A model generated the notes under the pieces. It saw nothing but the letters and a program-made list of their open reading frames with translations, did no database searches and was not told where the DNA came from. Shown here piece after piece: positions 34,106 through 43,610 of a DNA stretch of 64,000 bases. The position numbers and the translations under genes were made by a program. How positions within the stretch are numbered: the stretch's first letter is position 1; the number at the start of each line of letters is the position of its first letter. Origin of the DNA: Cavia porcellus (Eukaryota > Chordata > Mammalia > Rodentia > Caviidae); NCBI RefSeq assembly GCF_034190915.1, contig NW_026947486.1, positions 18,936,001 to 19,000,000 on the forward strand, given 5' to 3'.

Positions 34106-35013
34106 TTTCCTATATATCTGTGTTTCAAGTGTTATTTGTAAGCTTCCTCAAGGTCTGTTGGAAATCCCCTTCTATGTTCGCAGCTCCTGAGACTCTGGCA
34201 CCCCGTTACCCCAAGCCACTGGGCCTGTAGAACCAATGGCCCTCTTCTGCCTGTTTAGAACTCCATAGTTCCAGATGAGCTGGGCTTCAGGGACACTGTG
34301 CGCCCCCCTGCTTGTTGGAATCTCCACAGTTCTCCAAGCGCAGCTGGGATGGGGAGGCAGATGTAGATGCCTCAAACCACTTATTTACTTCATTACACCC
34401 GGAAGCCTGGAGGGTCCCGAACAGTCTGGGCTTTGGGCAGTGTGCTCTGAGCACTTACAACAGGCCGCGGGGCCTCTGGAACCTGCAATGCTCCTCTGCT
34501 TGCCGAGATATCCAAGTCCTCCAGACACACAGGGAGGCAGATGTAGGTGCCCCCGATCCGCCCAGCTCCTCCTGTGCACCCCGATGGTGAGGTGCAGGAG
34601 TCCCAAATAGGCTGGGCTCCGGGGATAGCGTGTGCCTGCCTACTTGTTGGAAGCTCCACAGTTCTCCAAGCGCAGCTGGGATGGGGAGGCGGATATAGAT
34701 GCCTCAAACCACTTATCCACTTCACTGCATCCGGAAGCCTGGAGGGTCCCGAACAGTCTGGGCTTTGGGTAGAGTGTGCTGAGCACTTACCACAGGCCGC
34801 GGGGCCTCTGGAACCTGTGATGCTCCCCTGCTTGCTGAGATATCCTCAGTCCTCCAGACACATGGGGAGGCAGATGTAGGTCCGCCCAGCCCCTCCTGTG
34901 CACCCTGATGGTGAGGTGCAGGAGTCCCAAATAGGCTGGGCTCCGGGGATAGCGTGTGCCCGCCTACTTGTTGGAAGCTCCATAGTTCTCCAAGCACAGC
35001 CAGGATGGGGAGC
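34106..35013 (-). promoter_or_regulatory. L1-D 5' UTR: tandem about 330-bp promoter monomers
   Basis: The marker 'ttctccaag' recurs at 34330, 34662 and 34986, spacings 332 and 324. Units share long blocks, for example 'ggagggtcccgaacagtctg' at about 34407 and 34740, and 'aggagtcccaaataggctgg'. That gives about two full units plus partial ones. Tandem monomers are the known promoter layout of several rodent L1 families. Long frames here, on both strands, are chance frames of the GC-rich repeat. Confidence 0.88.
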
Positions 35014-35025
35014 TTCATTTTCTTT

Positions 35026-35565
35026 CTTTTCAAAATATTTCTAATTTACTTTTAAACTTCCTTTTTGAACCATGCATTATTTAGAACTGTGTTCTGTGTT
35101 TGTTTATTTTGATAAGTGGAATCTTGCTCTACTTTCCAGGTTTGCCTCAAACTTTGGAGCACAGTCAACCCTCCTGCCTCAGCCTCTGCAGTAGCTTGGT
35201 ACAAGTGTATTCTCTAGTCCTGAATATTTAGGGATTTTTGAGACATTTTTTATTATAGATTTCTAATTTAATTCCATTAGGATCAAAGAATACATTTTTA
35301 ATATTTTTAATTCTTTTCAGTTTCTTGAAGATAGTTTTATAATCCAAGGTATGGTTTGCTTGGGTGATTTCCAGGTGGTCTTGAAGAACTTATCTTCTTT
35401 TCTGTTCCAAGAGGAGTATTCTATGAAACCATTTCGTTGATTAGGGTCTCAGTTTTCCTCTATCTTTGCTGATTTTCTGTCTACTAGCTTGTTTTGTTTC
35501 TGGAGATTTGAAGTTTCCAGTCATTGTTGTGGATTTGTCAATTTCTGCTTGCAGTTGTTTCCATT
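35026..35565 (-). mobile_element. Old L1M ORF2 fragment (right part)
   Basis: Continuation of 27540-28029. Recognisable from 'gaaccatgcattatttagaa' and 'tttctaatttaattccatta', typical of old mammalian L1 ORF2 read in reverse. A degenerate B1 sits inside it at about 35115-35217. Confidence 0.75.
35115..35217 (-). repeat. Degenerate B1 SINE
   Basis: Minus-strand remnant around 'tcctgcctcagcctctgcag' within the old L1M. Confidence 0.55.
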
Positions 35566-36757
35566 TTGCTTCACATATTGTGAAGCTCAGTTGTGAGTGC
35601 AGTGACCCTTCCCACTCTACCTCCAGCTGTGAGGGGCTTCCCTAACCTCCAGTGCGATTTCCAAGTGCTGACCGGACAGATAGGGGTTCAGTCTTTACTA
35701 CAGCACTCATGGTTTCCCAAGTAGATTTGCCTTCAGAACCAACTATTACCAGGCTAGGGGAAAAGCACTGGAGTCCTCCCCGTCATATTCAACATATTAT
35801 TCCTCTGATCAGAGCAAAGGATGCCTCTTTCTTTGGGTATGAGGTCTCTGCTACTGTAGGACTGCATGAGAAAAGCAAAACAGGTTTTCTGCTGTTCCCT
35901 TTGTCCCACAGCCACCAACTTTTTGCTCCTGAGGCCAAAAAATGAAGGTGTTCTTTTGGCTTCTAGAGATAAGGGAGGTAAGTGGTTATGTTCTTTTCTA
36001 CTACCTTAACTTGGAAATAGTGCAGTTACTTAAAGTTTTCTCTTCTCTTATGTTTCAAAACTACACTTTTCTGGCTCTATTCCTGATCTTCAAATATTTG
36101 CTTTTTAATCTTCATAGCATATTGGTGTCTCTTCAGACTCTGTACTTGCTGCCTCTCTCAAACCCATCCATGTTGTCTCTTAGCTGCCCAGTGCGTTCTG
36201 GTGGCTTCAGCTAGTAGTGAAATGATGCAGCTTCCCGAACCTTCATCTGTCTCAGCTTTCTCTTCTGAACTCCAGCAGGATAGTTCCATCACACTGTCCC
36301 ATAACTCCCCCAGCTCAGCCCCAGGATCTATCTCAGTTTTACCCCCATAAGTCCATCATCTCTCTTGCTTTTCTCATGTCAGTATACAGACCCAGCCTCA
36401 ACCCAGCTGCTTGTGCAATTTTCCTGGGAATGGTATACTCCCTTCTCCCATTTGGCAGCACAGCTATGTCACTGATAAATATGAATGAATTGTGGGATGG
36501 TCAGAAAGTACGCAGGAGGTATAAGGAATCAAGTAATTTGAAGGCTGATGATCTATACAAAACAAAAGTTGAAAACTGTATCCACTATAGAATGTCTGTA
36601 GCCCTTTGTCTCATCATGGCCTGTAGTATAATTTTTTGTCATATTTGTGGTATATGCTGTTCCCTAAACAACTTACCATGCATGGTTCATGCCTTACTGC
36701 TTTTTTTGTATGTGTTGTTATTCCACATTCCTGTGGGAAATGGTATTATTTCCATTT
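35566..36757. other. No gene recognised
   Basis: Contains chance open frames at 35652-35945 and 36376-36774 with no domain I can identify and no clear start or splice context. Composition is mixed; a degraded LTR is possible. Confidence 0.4.
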
Positions 36758-36834
36758 GTGATTCTGGGAATTGAACACAGGGCCTAAAGAACACTATGAA
36801 AGTTCTCTATCACTGGGCTATATCCCCGGCCCCT
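36758..36834 (-). repeat. ID SINE
   Basis: Minus-strand 'ctgggaattgaacacagggc' and 'tatcactgggctatatcccc'. Confidence 0.85.
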
Positions 36835-36954
36835 TTAAAAATTTAATTTAAGTATTTTTTATGATGTGCTAGATAAATTTCAGGACCTGTGCATGCCAAG
36901 GACTATTATTTAAATCATATATGTGGGTACCATGCGATATTATATGTACTGTAT

Positions 36955-37037
36955 GTAGTGATCATCACTGGTTGAATAGATAAAGAAAATCTGGCATATT
37001 TTCAGAATGGAATATTATTCAGCTGTAAAAATGATGT
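36955..37037 (+). mobile_element. Old L1M ORF2 end (left part)
   Basis: Typical old L1 sequence 'aatggaatattattcagctg' just before L1-E. The host element resumes at 50409 ('tcctatcatttgcagcaaaa'), so L1-E inserted into it. Likely duplication: aaaaatgatgtc (37027-37038) and aaaaagtgatatc (50409-50421), imperfect. Confidence 0.7.
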
Positions 37038-37043
37038 CTTTCT

Positions 37044-37885
37044 CTGAATCCTGTGGAGATTGGGAGTCTGTGCCCAGCAACCAGCAGTTATCTAGGAACC
37101 AACAGTGAGGCCCACAGGGACTAGTGAGCTGTGCCCACTGACCTACCCACATCCAAGAATTGTAGGTGAGGCTCCTGGGGATTGGAAAGCTGCACCCAGA
37201 GATCCATCCACACCCAGGAAGCATCTCTGAGGCCCACAGGGACTGGAAATCTGCACCCAGTGACCCACCTGCACCAGGGAGCTACAGGTAGGGCTTTTGG
37301 GGACTGGGAAGCTGCACCCTGCAATCCATTTACATACAAAAAACCATCCCTGAGGCCAGTGGGGTCCTAGAATCTAGGCCTAGCAAGCCATGGTCATCTG
37401 AGAATGCTCATTGAGGCCTGTGGGGATTGGAGTCTGCATCCAACAACCCACTCCCATCCAGGAACCATCTCTGAGGCTACAGAGACTGAGAATCTGTGTT
37501 CAGTGACCTGCAGGAATTTGAGAACCCACAGTGAGGCCTTCTGGGACTGGTAAGCTGTGTCCAATGACCCACCCACACCCAGGAACTGCTAGAACACTGC
37601 ACCCAGTGAACTGCACACACCTGGGAACTGTCTCTGAGGTTTCCAAGGACTGAAATCTGGGCCCAGTGACCTGCAGTCATCTGAGATTCCTTGGTGGGGC
37701 CCATCGGGCTGGGATGCCATATCCAGTGACCTGCAGTCACTGAGAAACCACTGGTAAGGCCTGCAGGGAATGTGAGTCCACTCCCTGCATCCGTCCCACA
37801 TCCAAGGACCATCTCTGAAGCCTGCAGGGATCAGGAGTCCATATCCAGAGACCTGTAAACATTAGCAACCCTCAGTGAGGCCTGC
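37044..37885 (+). promoter_or_regulatory. L1-E 5' UTR: array of about 61-bp tandem repeats
   Basis: A 'gaggcc(c)a/t..ggga' core recurs at about 37107, 37168, 37229, 37290, 37352, 37413, 37473, 37533, then 37636, 37696, 37756, 37817 and 37877. Spacings are 60-63 bp except one of 103. Units alternate phrases like 'gaaatctgcacccagtgacc' and 'ggaaccatctctgaggc'. About 13-14 units, each diverged. Chance frames on both strands come from this repeat. Confidence 0.9.
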
Positions 37886-38066
37886 TGCTTGATAGACTGC
37901 CAGCATAGGAAGCAACTAGGACTTGGCATTTGACTGATTCAGAGGAACACAAGAAAATGCCAAATGAAAGAACAATCTCAAATTTCCAGGCAATTCACAT
38001 CTAGTACAGGAGACATAGACATGGATAGTTAGAAATCACACACCTAAAATTTCTGAAATTATAACA

Positions 38067-39020
38067 ATGAAAGTAAAGAAACAACTCCAGGAAGCAGTAA
38101 AGTACATCAGATCAGAAATAATCTCTCAGGCAAAAACAGAAATGATAAACATATTGAAAGAATTGGCAAGTATATCCAAAGGAAACATAGACAAAAAAAT
38201 AGAGGAGCATAGAAACTTGATGGAAACCTTGAGTGATGAACAATACAGGAAACAATTAAAATACATGGAACAGATTCAAGGAGATACCCAGGAAATCAAA
38301 AATTCCATTTAAAGCTACCAAAACTGCATAAATGAAATTGAAGAGAGACTCTCAGACCTTGAAGTTAGGATTGCAGCTAGTGATCATGAAAGGAAAGATC
38401 TCCTAAAAATAACAAAGAATCAGAAATTGACAATTGAACAGGTGAAAGGTAATGCAAAGAAAAATATTATAAGGCTGATAGATGTCAATGAAAAAGGAGA
38501 AAATGCACATGACATAAAAAGACTATTTACAGAAGTAATAGCAGAAAATTCCCCAAACATGAGAAAAGGACCAAACATTAAGATAAACAAGACAAATAGA
38601 ACTCAAATTATCCATAACCAAAATGAATTTATACCTCTACATATAAGAATCAAGATCCTAGAAATTCAGCATAAGAACAGATTAAAAGCTGCTAGAGAAA
38701 ATAAACAAATCACCAACAAAGAAAAACCTATCATAATCACAGCAGGCTTCTCAACACAAACCATCAAGTGAAGAACATGGAGTGAAGCATTTTAAGTACT
38801 GAAAGAAAACAACTTCCAACCCAGACCGATGTACCCTGAAAAACTATCTTTCAAAGTCAATGGCGAAATAAGATACTTCCATGACAAAGACCAACTGAAG
38901 AACTTCATGACCACCCAACCAATCCTATGAAGAGTACTGAAAGACATTCTAAAAGACAAAAATGACCATAATTCCAAGAAAAACAACAGAAAGAAACCAA
39001 CAAGCAGGACAACCAATTAA
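38067..39020 (+). pseudogene. L1-E ORF1 (broken)
   Basis: Open pieces at 38067-38312 (coiled coil, KVKKQLQEAVKYIRSEIISQ) and 38427-38771 (TIEQVKGNAKKNIIRLIDVN, RRM). The C-terminal domain follows to about 39000 with frame changes. ORF1 is of the L1-D type, not the HAL1 type. Confidence 0.85.
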
Positions 39021-39063
39021 AACCAGGGGAAATGTAAGGAACCAACAGCAGGAAGATAACATG

Positions 39064-40154
39064 ATAAAGATAAGCCAATAGGTATCAGTTATAACCATTA
39101 ACATAAATGGCCTCAAATCACCAATTCACAGAAATGAACTGGCAGAGTGGATCAAGACACATAATCCAACAATACATTGTGTACAAGAAACACATTTAAC
39201 TGAAAGTTAAAGGATGGAAAACAGTACTTGGTGTGACAGGAACCCAGAAAAAAGCAGCAGTAGCTATTCTGTTTGCAGACAATGTGAATTCCAAACCAAG
39301 AATGATCAAAAGAGATAAAGAAGATCACTATATACTTGTTAAGGGAGAACTTCAAGAGGAAGAGGTAACAATCATGAATATATATGCACTAAATATGAGA
39401 GCATCCAAATATGTAAGACAAATATTAATGAACATGAGAAATCAAGTAAGCCATAATACAGTTATAGTGCGGATCTTAACACCCCATTGTCACAAAGAGA
39501 CAGATCAAGTAGACAAAAAATCAGCAAAGAAATAACATACTTGTGAAAAATCAAACTTGTGAAAAAAAATGGAGTTAGTAAGTGTGTACAGAGTGTTCCA
39601 CCCAACCACATCAAAATACACATTCTTCTCAGATGCACATGGGACATTCTCTAAAATAGAGCATATAATAACCCATAGAATATGATTAAGTAAATCCAAA
39701 GGAGTTAAAATTATCCCATGCATATTATCTGATCATAGTGCAATGAAATTGGAAATTAATGACAAAAGTAACCACGAAACCATCATAAACACGTTAAAAT
39801 TAAATAGCACTCTGCTGAACAACTAATGAGTGACAGAAGAAATTAAGAAAGAAATTAAACAATATATAAAATCAAACAAAATGCAAATACAACTTACTGG
39901 AACCTGTAGGACACAATGAAAGCAGTCCTCAGAGGGAAGTTTATAGTGGTGAATTCTCACCAGGAAGAGAGAATGAGTATACATAAACAACCATTAGGTT
40001 GCATTAGCTGCACTTCAAATTCCTAGAAAAAGAACATCAAAGCCAAAATCCAAAGAAGAGAGGAAATTATAAAGATCAGAGCAAAAATTAACACAATTAC
40101 AATTGAGAACAAGAAAACAATACAAACAATTAATCAACCGAAAAGTTAGTTCTT
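39064..40154 (+). pseudogene. L1-E ORF2, endonuclease part (broken)
   Basis: Endonuclease blocks are readable with frame changes: one open piece at 39233-39535 ([40 protein letters not shown]). The catalytic SDHS region lies near 39730. It stops at the L1-F insertion. Confidence 0.85.
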
Positions 40155-40946
40155 GGCATGGCCCACTGCCCTCAAATAGACCTCCCCATTGGCCCATCCC
40201 ACCTGCGCTGGCGTGCTTCCCATGCCCCACCACACAGCCGGCCGCTGGCATGCTACCCTTTGGAAACCCCCCTCCCGACTTCCAGACCTAGTACTGCTGT
40301 TGAACTTTGGCTCCCACCCCTTATCCCAGAACCTTGGACTACAGTGGATGTGGGTTGATGCTGGGTTGTGCTGGGTTGATGGGAGACTCAATAACCCTTT
40401 ACCCAAACAGAAGACCTCAGCAGGCTCCAGTCAGTGTGGTGACTTTGTACCTAAAATAGAGGTCTTCAATGGGCAAATAGGAGCAGTAATGAAGCTCCTT
40501 TGAACTGTAAGACCTTGGTGACCTTGGCAAGAGTGTGGGTGATGCCCTCCTCCACACAGAGAACATCAGACAAGTTGACTAGTGTGCCAACAAGAGCTCG
40601 CCCAACTTGGAGAAAATTAAAAGGGCTTATGAGACACCTAGTGACACAGTACAGTCCCAGCCAAGACAAGCACTATAGACAGGGAGATCTGGTGACCTGG
40701 AATAACTTGAACACATAGTAACAGCAGGAACTAAGGGTTGACCTACACCAATACTCCTAGGCTAGTCAGCCTAGGAAAAATATAGGACTTACCCAATAGG
40801 CCATACAGGAGGAATTCAGGTGACTGGCCCTCCTCTACACTGTGGTACTCAACAATTAGACAAACATCAACCACACAGTAAGACCCTAAGATACACACTA
40901 CCGACATTTGAGACTAGTGGGATTGAAAGACCAAATATAAGGTGAA
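40155..40946 (+). promoter_or_regulatory. L1-F 5' UTR
   Basis: GC-richer leader ahead of ORF1, without the 61-bp or 330-bp repeats of its neighbours. Several chance frames on both strands (40015-40718) are not genes. Confidence 0.65.
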
Positions 40947-42060
40947 AATGACAAAACAAAAAAGCAAAGTGCAATCTCAAACATCTAATCCATCAGGAGC
41001 AAGTATAAGCAACACTGAAATAGAGGACTTTAAAAGTCATACACAAGAAATCTCTGAAAAGATAGCAAATGAAATAAATCCATTAGGCTACAGAGGAGAT
41101 CAAATTAGAAATAACTTCTCATGTAAGTACAGAAATAACCACTTTAGCAAAGGAGTTGCTCAGCATAGCCAGAGAAGAAATAGATAAAAAAAAACACAGG
41201 AGCATGAGAAATTGATTGAAATGGTGAATGAACAATGCAGAAAACAAGCAGAATCCATGAAACAAATTCAAAGAGATATCCAAGAAAAAATTCTACTGAA
41301 AGCTGGAAAAAAACATTTAAAGGAAGCTGAGGATAGAATTTCAGACCTTGAGAATAGGATCCCAGTTACTCATCATGGAAGGGTAGAACTCTTTTAAAGC
41401 AACAAAGCAGCATGAAATGATAATCCAGCTGCTTTAAGATGACACCAAGAGAAACAATATAAGGCTGATAGGCATTAATGAAGAAGCAGCAGTCAACGGA
41501 AACAACATAGGTAAACTATTAACAGAAGTAATAGAAAATTTGCCAAACATAGGGGGAAAAATCTCATATGCAGATAAATGGGGCATATAGAACACCAAGC
41601 AGTCACAACCAATATAAACCTACACACAGACATATAATAATTAAGATCCCAGACATACAACATAAATACAGAATACTAAAAGCTGTTGGAGAAAAGACAC
41701 AATTCACCGACCAAAGAATGCCCATCAGAATCATGGCAGACTTTTCAGCACAAACTCTCAAGTTAAGACAAGATTGGAGTGAAGCATTTCAAGCCCTGAA
41801 AGAAAACAACTTTCAACGCAGACTGATGTACCCAGAAAAACTATCCTTCAAATTTAATGGAGAAACAAGATATTTACATGAAAAAGAACAACTGAAGAAA
41901 TTCATGTCCACCAAACTAACCCTACAAAGAGTACTGAAAGACATGATAGAAATAAAAATGACCACAATCTCCAGAACAACAGAAAGAAACCACCAGGCAG
42001 GGCAAACAGTTAAACAAGAGGGAAAAGCAGAAAACAAACAACAGGAACATAACATGACAA
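40947..42060 (+). pseudogene. L1-F ORF1 (broken)
   Basis: Begins MTKQKSKVQSQTSNPSG at 40948. Frame changes occur near 41187 and 41397. A long open C-terminal part at 41568-42071 carries INGAYRTPSSHNQYKPTHRH, RIMADFSAQTLKLRQDWSEA and the C-terminal domain. Confidence 0.88.
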
Positions 42061-42069
42061 AGCTGAGCT

Positions 42070-43610
42070 AGTACATATCAGTATGTATCCATCAATGTAA
42101 GTGGCGTCAATTCATGTATTAAAAGAATTAAGCTGATAGAATGGATTAAGAAACAGGATCATACCAAGAAACACATCTTACTCTAAAGGAAACTCATAGA
42201 TTAAGAGTCAAAGCATAGAAAACAGTATTCCATGCAACAGGAACCCAGAAAAAAACAGGAGTAGCTATTCTTTTTGCAGACAATGTGAACTTCAAACCTA
42301 AAATGATTAAAAGAGATAAAGAAGGTCACCACATACTTGTTAGTGGAAAACTTCAAGAGAAAGAACTAACAATTACAAATATATATGCACCAAGTACAGG
42401 AGTACCTATATATGTAAGACAAATATTAATGGACATAAAAAGCCAAACACACAAGAACACAATTGTAATAGGGCACCTTAATACCCTACTGTCACAAAGA
42501 GATACATCAATTAGACAAAAAGTCAGTGAAAAAATGATAGAACAGAATCAGACCTGTGAGCAAATGGACTTAGTAGAAGTTTACAGAGTGTTCCACCCAA
42601 ACACATCAGAATATACATTCTTCTCAACTGCACATGGGACATTCTCCAAATAGACCATATATTAGCCCATAAAACATTCTAAAGTAAATGCAAAGGGATT
42701 GAAATTATCCCATGCTTAATATCTGACCATAGTGCACTGAAATTGGAAATTAATGGCAAAAGAAATTGCAAAATCTGTATAAATATATGGAAATTAAATA
42801 CCAACCTTCTGAAAAATCAATGGGTTACAGATGAAATTAAAGAAAAAATAATGCAATACCTAAAATTCAATGAAAATGCAGATGCAACGTACCATTAGCA
42901 GTGAGATGCATTGAAAGTGGTCCTAAGTGGGAAATATATAGCAATAAATTGTCACATCAAGAAAACAGAATGAGCCAGGCATGGTGGCTCACACCTGTAA
43001 TCCCAGCACTTAGGAGGCTGAGGCACCAGGATCATTGCAAGTTCGAGACCAGCCTAGCCTACAAAGTGACCTCAAGGCCAGCAGGAACTGCATAGAGAGA
43101 CCCTGTCTCAAAAAGACAAGACAAAAAAAAATGAAAAGAAAACAAAACGAACACAAATAAACAACCTAATGTTACATATTAAGCTTCTAGAGAAGGAAGA
43201 GCAAACCAAACACAAAGCTTATAGAAGAGAGGAAATTGTGAAGATCAGAGCAGAAAATAATGCAATTGAAACTAAAAAGACAATACAAAAATTAGTGAAT
43301 CAAAGAGCTGATTTTTTGTCAGAACAAACAACCTTGATAAACCTCTAGCAAACCTTATAAAGGAAAGAAAAAACTCAAATTCATGCAATAAGGACTTTTA
43401 AAGAGAGAAATAAATATAGATCCCATGGAATTCAAAAGATCATCAATACCTACTTTGAAAACCTCTACGCGCATAGAGTGGAAACAGAGGAAATGGAGAC
43501 ATTTGTAGAAACATGGGAACTACCAAAGCTCAAATAAGAAGATATAACAATTTTGAATAACCCAATATCAGCTACTGAAATTGAAAATGTGATTAAAAAC
43601 TTACCAACAC
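42070..43610 (+). pseudogene. L1-F ORF2, N-terminal part (broken)
   Basis: Endonuclease sequence with an open piece at 42285-42653 (YVRQILMDIKSQ, EQMDLVEVYRVFHPNTSEYT). It continues past a B1 insertion (42972-43130) to 43610. The catalytic SDHSA motif is readable near 42725. It ends in the region just before the RT domain. Confidence 0.88.
42972..43130 (+). repeat. B1 SINE, well preserved monomer
   Basis: Full B1-like unit starting 'gagccaggcatggtggctca', with a B-box-like 'agttcgagaccagcctagc' and an A-rich tail. No ID half follows, unlike most SINEs here. Imperfect flanking repeats: aagaaaacagaatg (about 42958) and aagaaaacaaaacg (about 43137). It splits L1-F ORF2. Confidence 0.88.

Larger units (their letters stand above)
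28042..35013 (-). mobile_element. L1-D: full-length LINE-1
   Basis: A 6.97-kb minus-strand L1 with poly-T (tail) at the left, 3' UTR 28042-29220, ORF2 about 33033-29221, ORF1 34105-33057, and 5' UTR 34106-35013 made of about 330-bp monomers. A 12-bp duplication, ttcattttcttt, flanks it at 28030-28041 and 35014-35025. It is the best-preserved L1 in the window, but nonsense and frameshift changes in both ORFs make it inactive as read. Confidence 0.93.
37038..40154 (+). mobile_element. L1-E, left part (5' UTR, ORF1, start of ORF2)
   Basis: Plus-strand L1 older than L1-D. The 5' UTR is 37038-38060, ORF1 about 38067-39020, ORF2 from about 39064. It is interrupted at 40154 by L1-F and resumes at 46293. 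Many frameshifts and stops. Confidence 0.85.
40155..43610 (+). mobile_element. L1-F, main part
   Basis: Plus-strand L1 inserted in L1-E. A 15-bp duplication, gaaaagttagttctt (40140-40154) and gaaaagttggttctt (46293-46307), flanks the whole block 40155-46292. It holds a 5' UTR (40155-40946), ORF1 (about 40947-42060) and the first part of ORF2 (about 42070-43610). The RT part of ORF2 is missing: at 43610 the sequence enters HAL1-B. Confidence 0.85.

Noticed and set aside
34275..34879. Long GC-rich open frames on both strands (about 110 residues each)
   Set aside because: They lie in tandem monomers of the L1-D 5' UTR; the same frames recur unit by unit and have no domain or start context.
36376..36774. 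132-residue frame with hydrophobic stretches
   Set aside because: No recognised domain, no start or splice context, and it runs into an ID SINE.
37015..37812. Repetitive Trp/Ser/Pro-rich minus-strand frames
   Set aside because: They are translations of the 61-bp repeat array in the L1-E 5' UTR, not proteins.
37044..37885. CRISPR-like array (regular spacing of about 61 bp)
   Set aside because: Whole units are similar, with no constant repeat plus unique spacer pattern, and the context is a mammalian L1 5' UTR.
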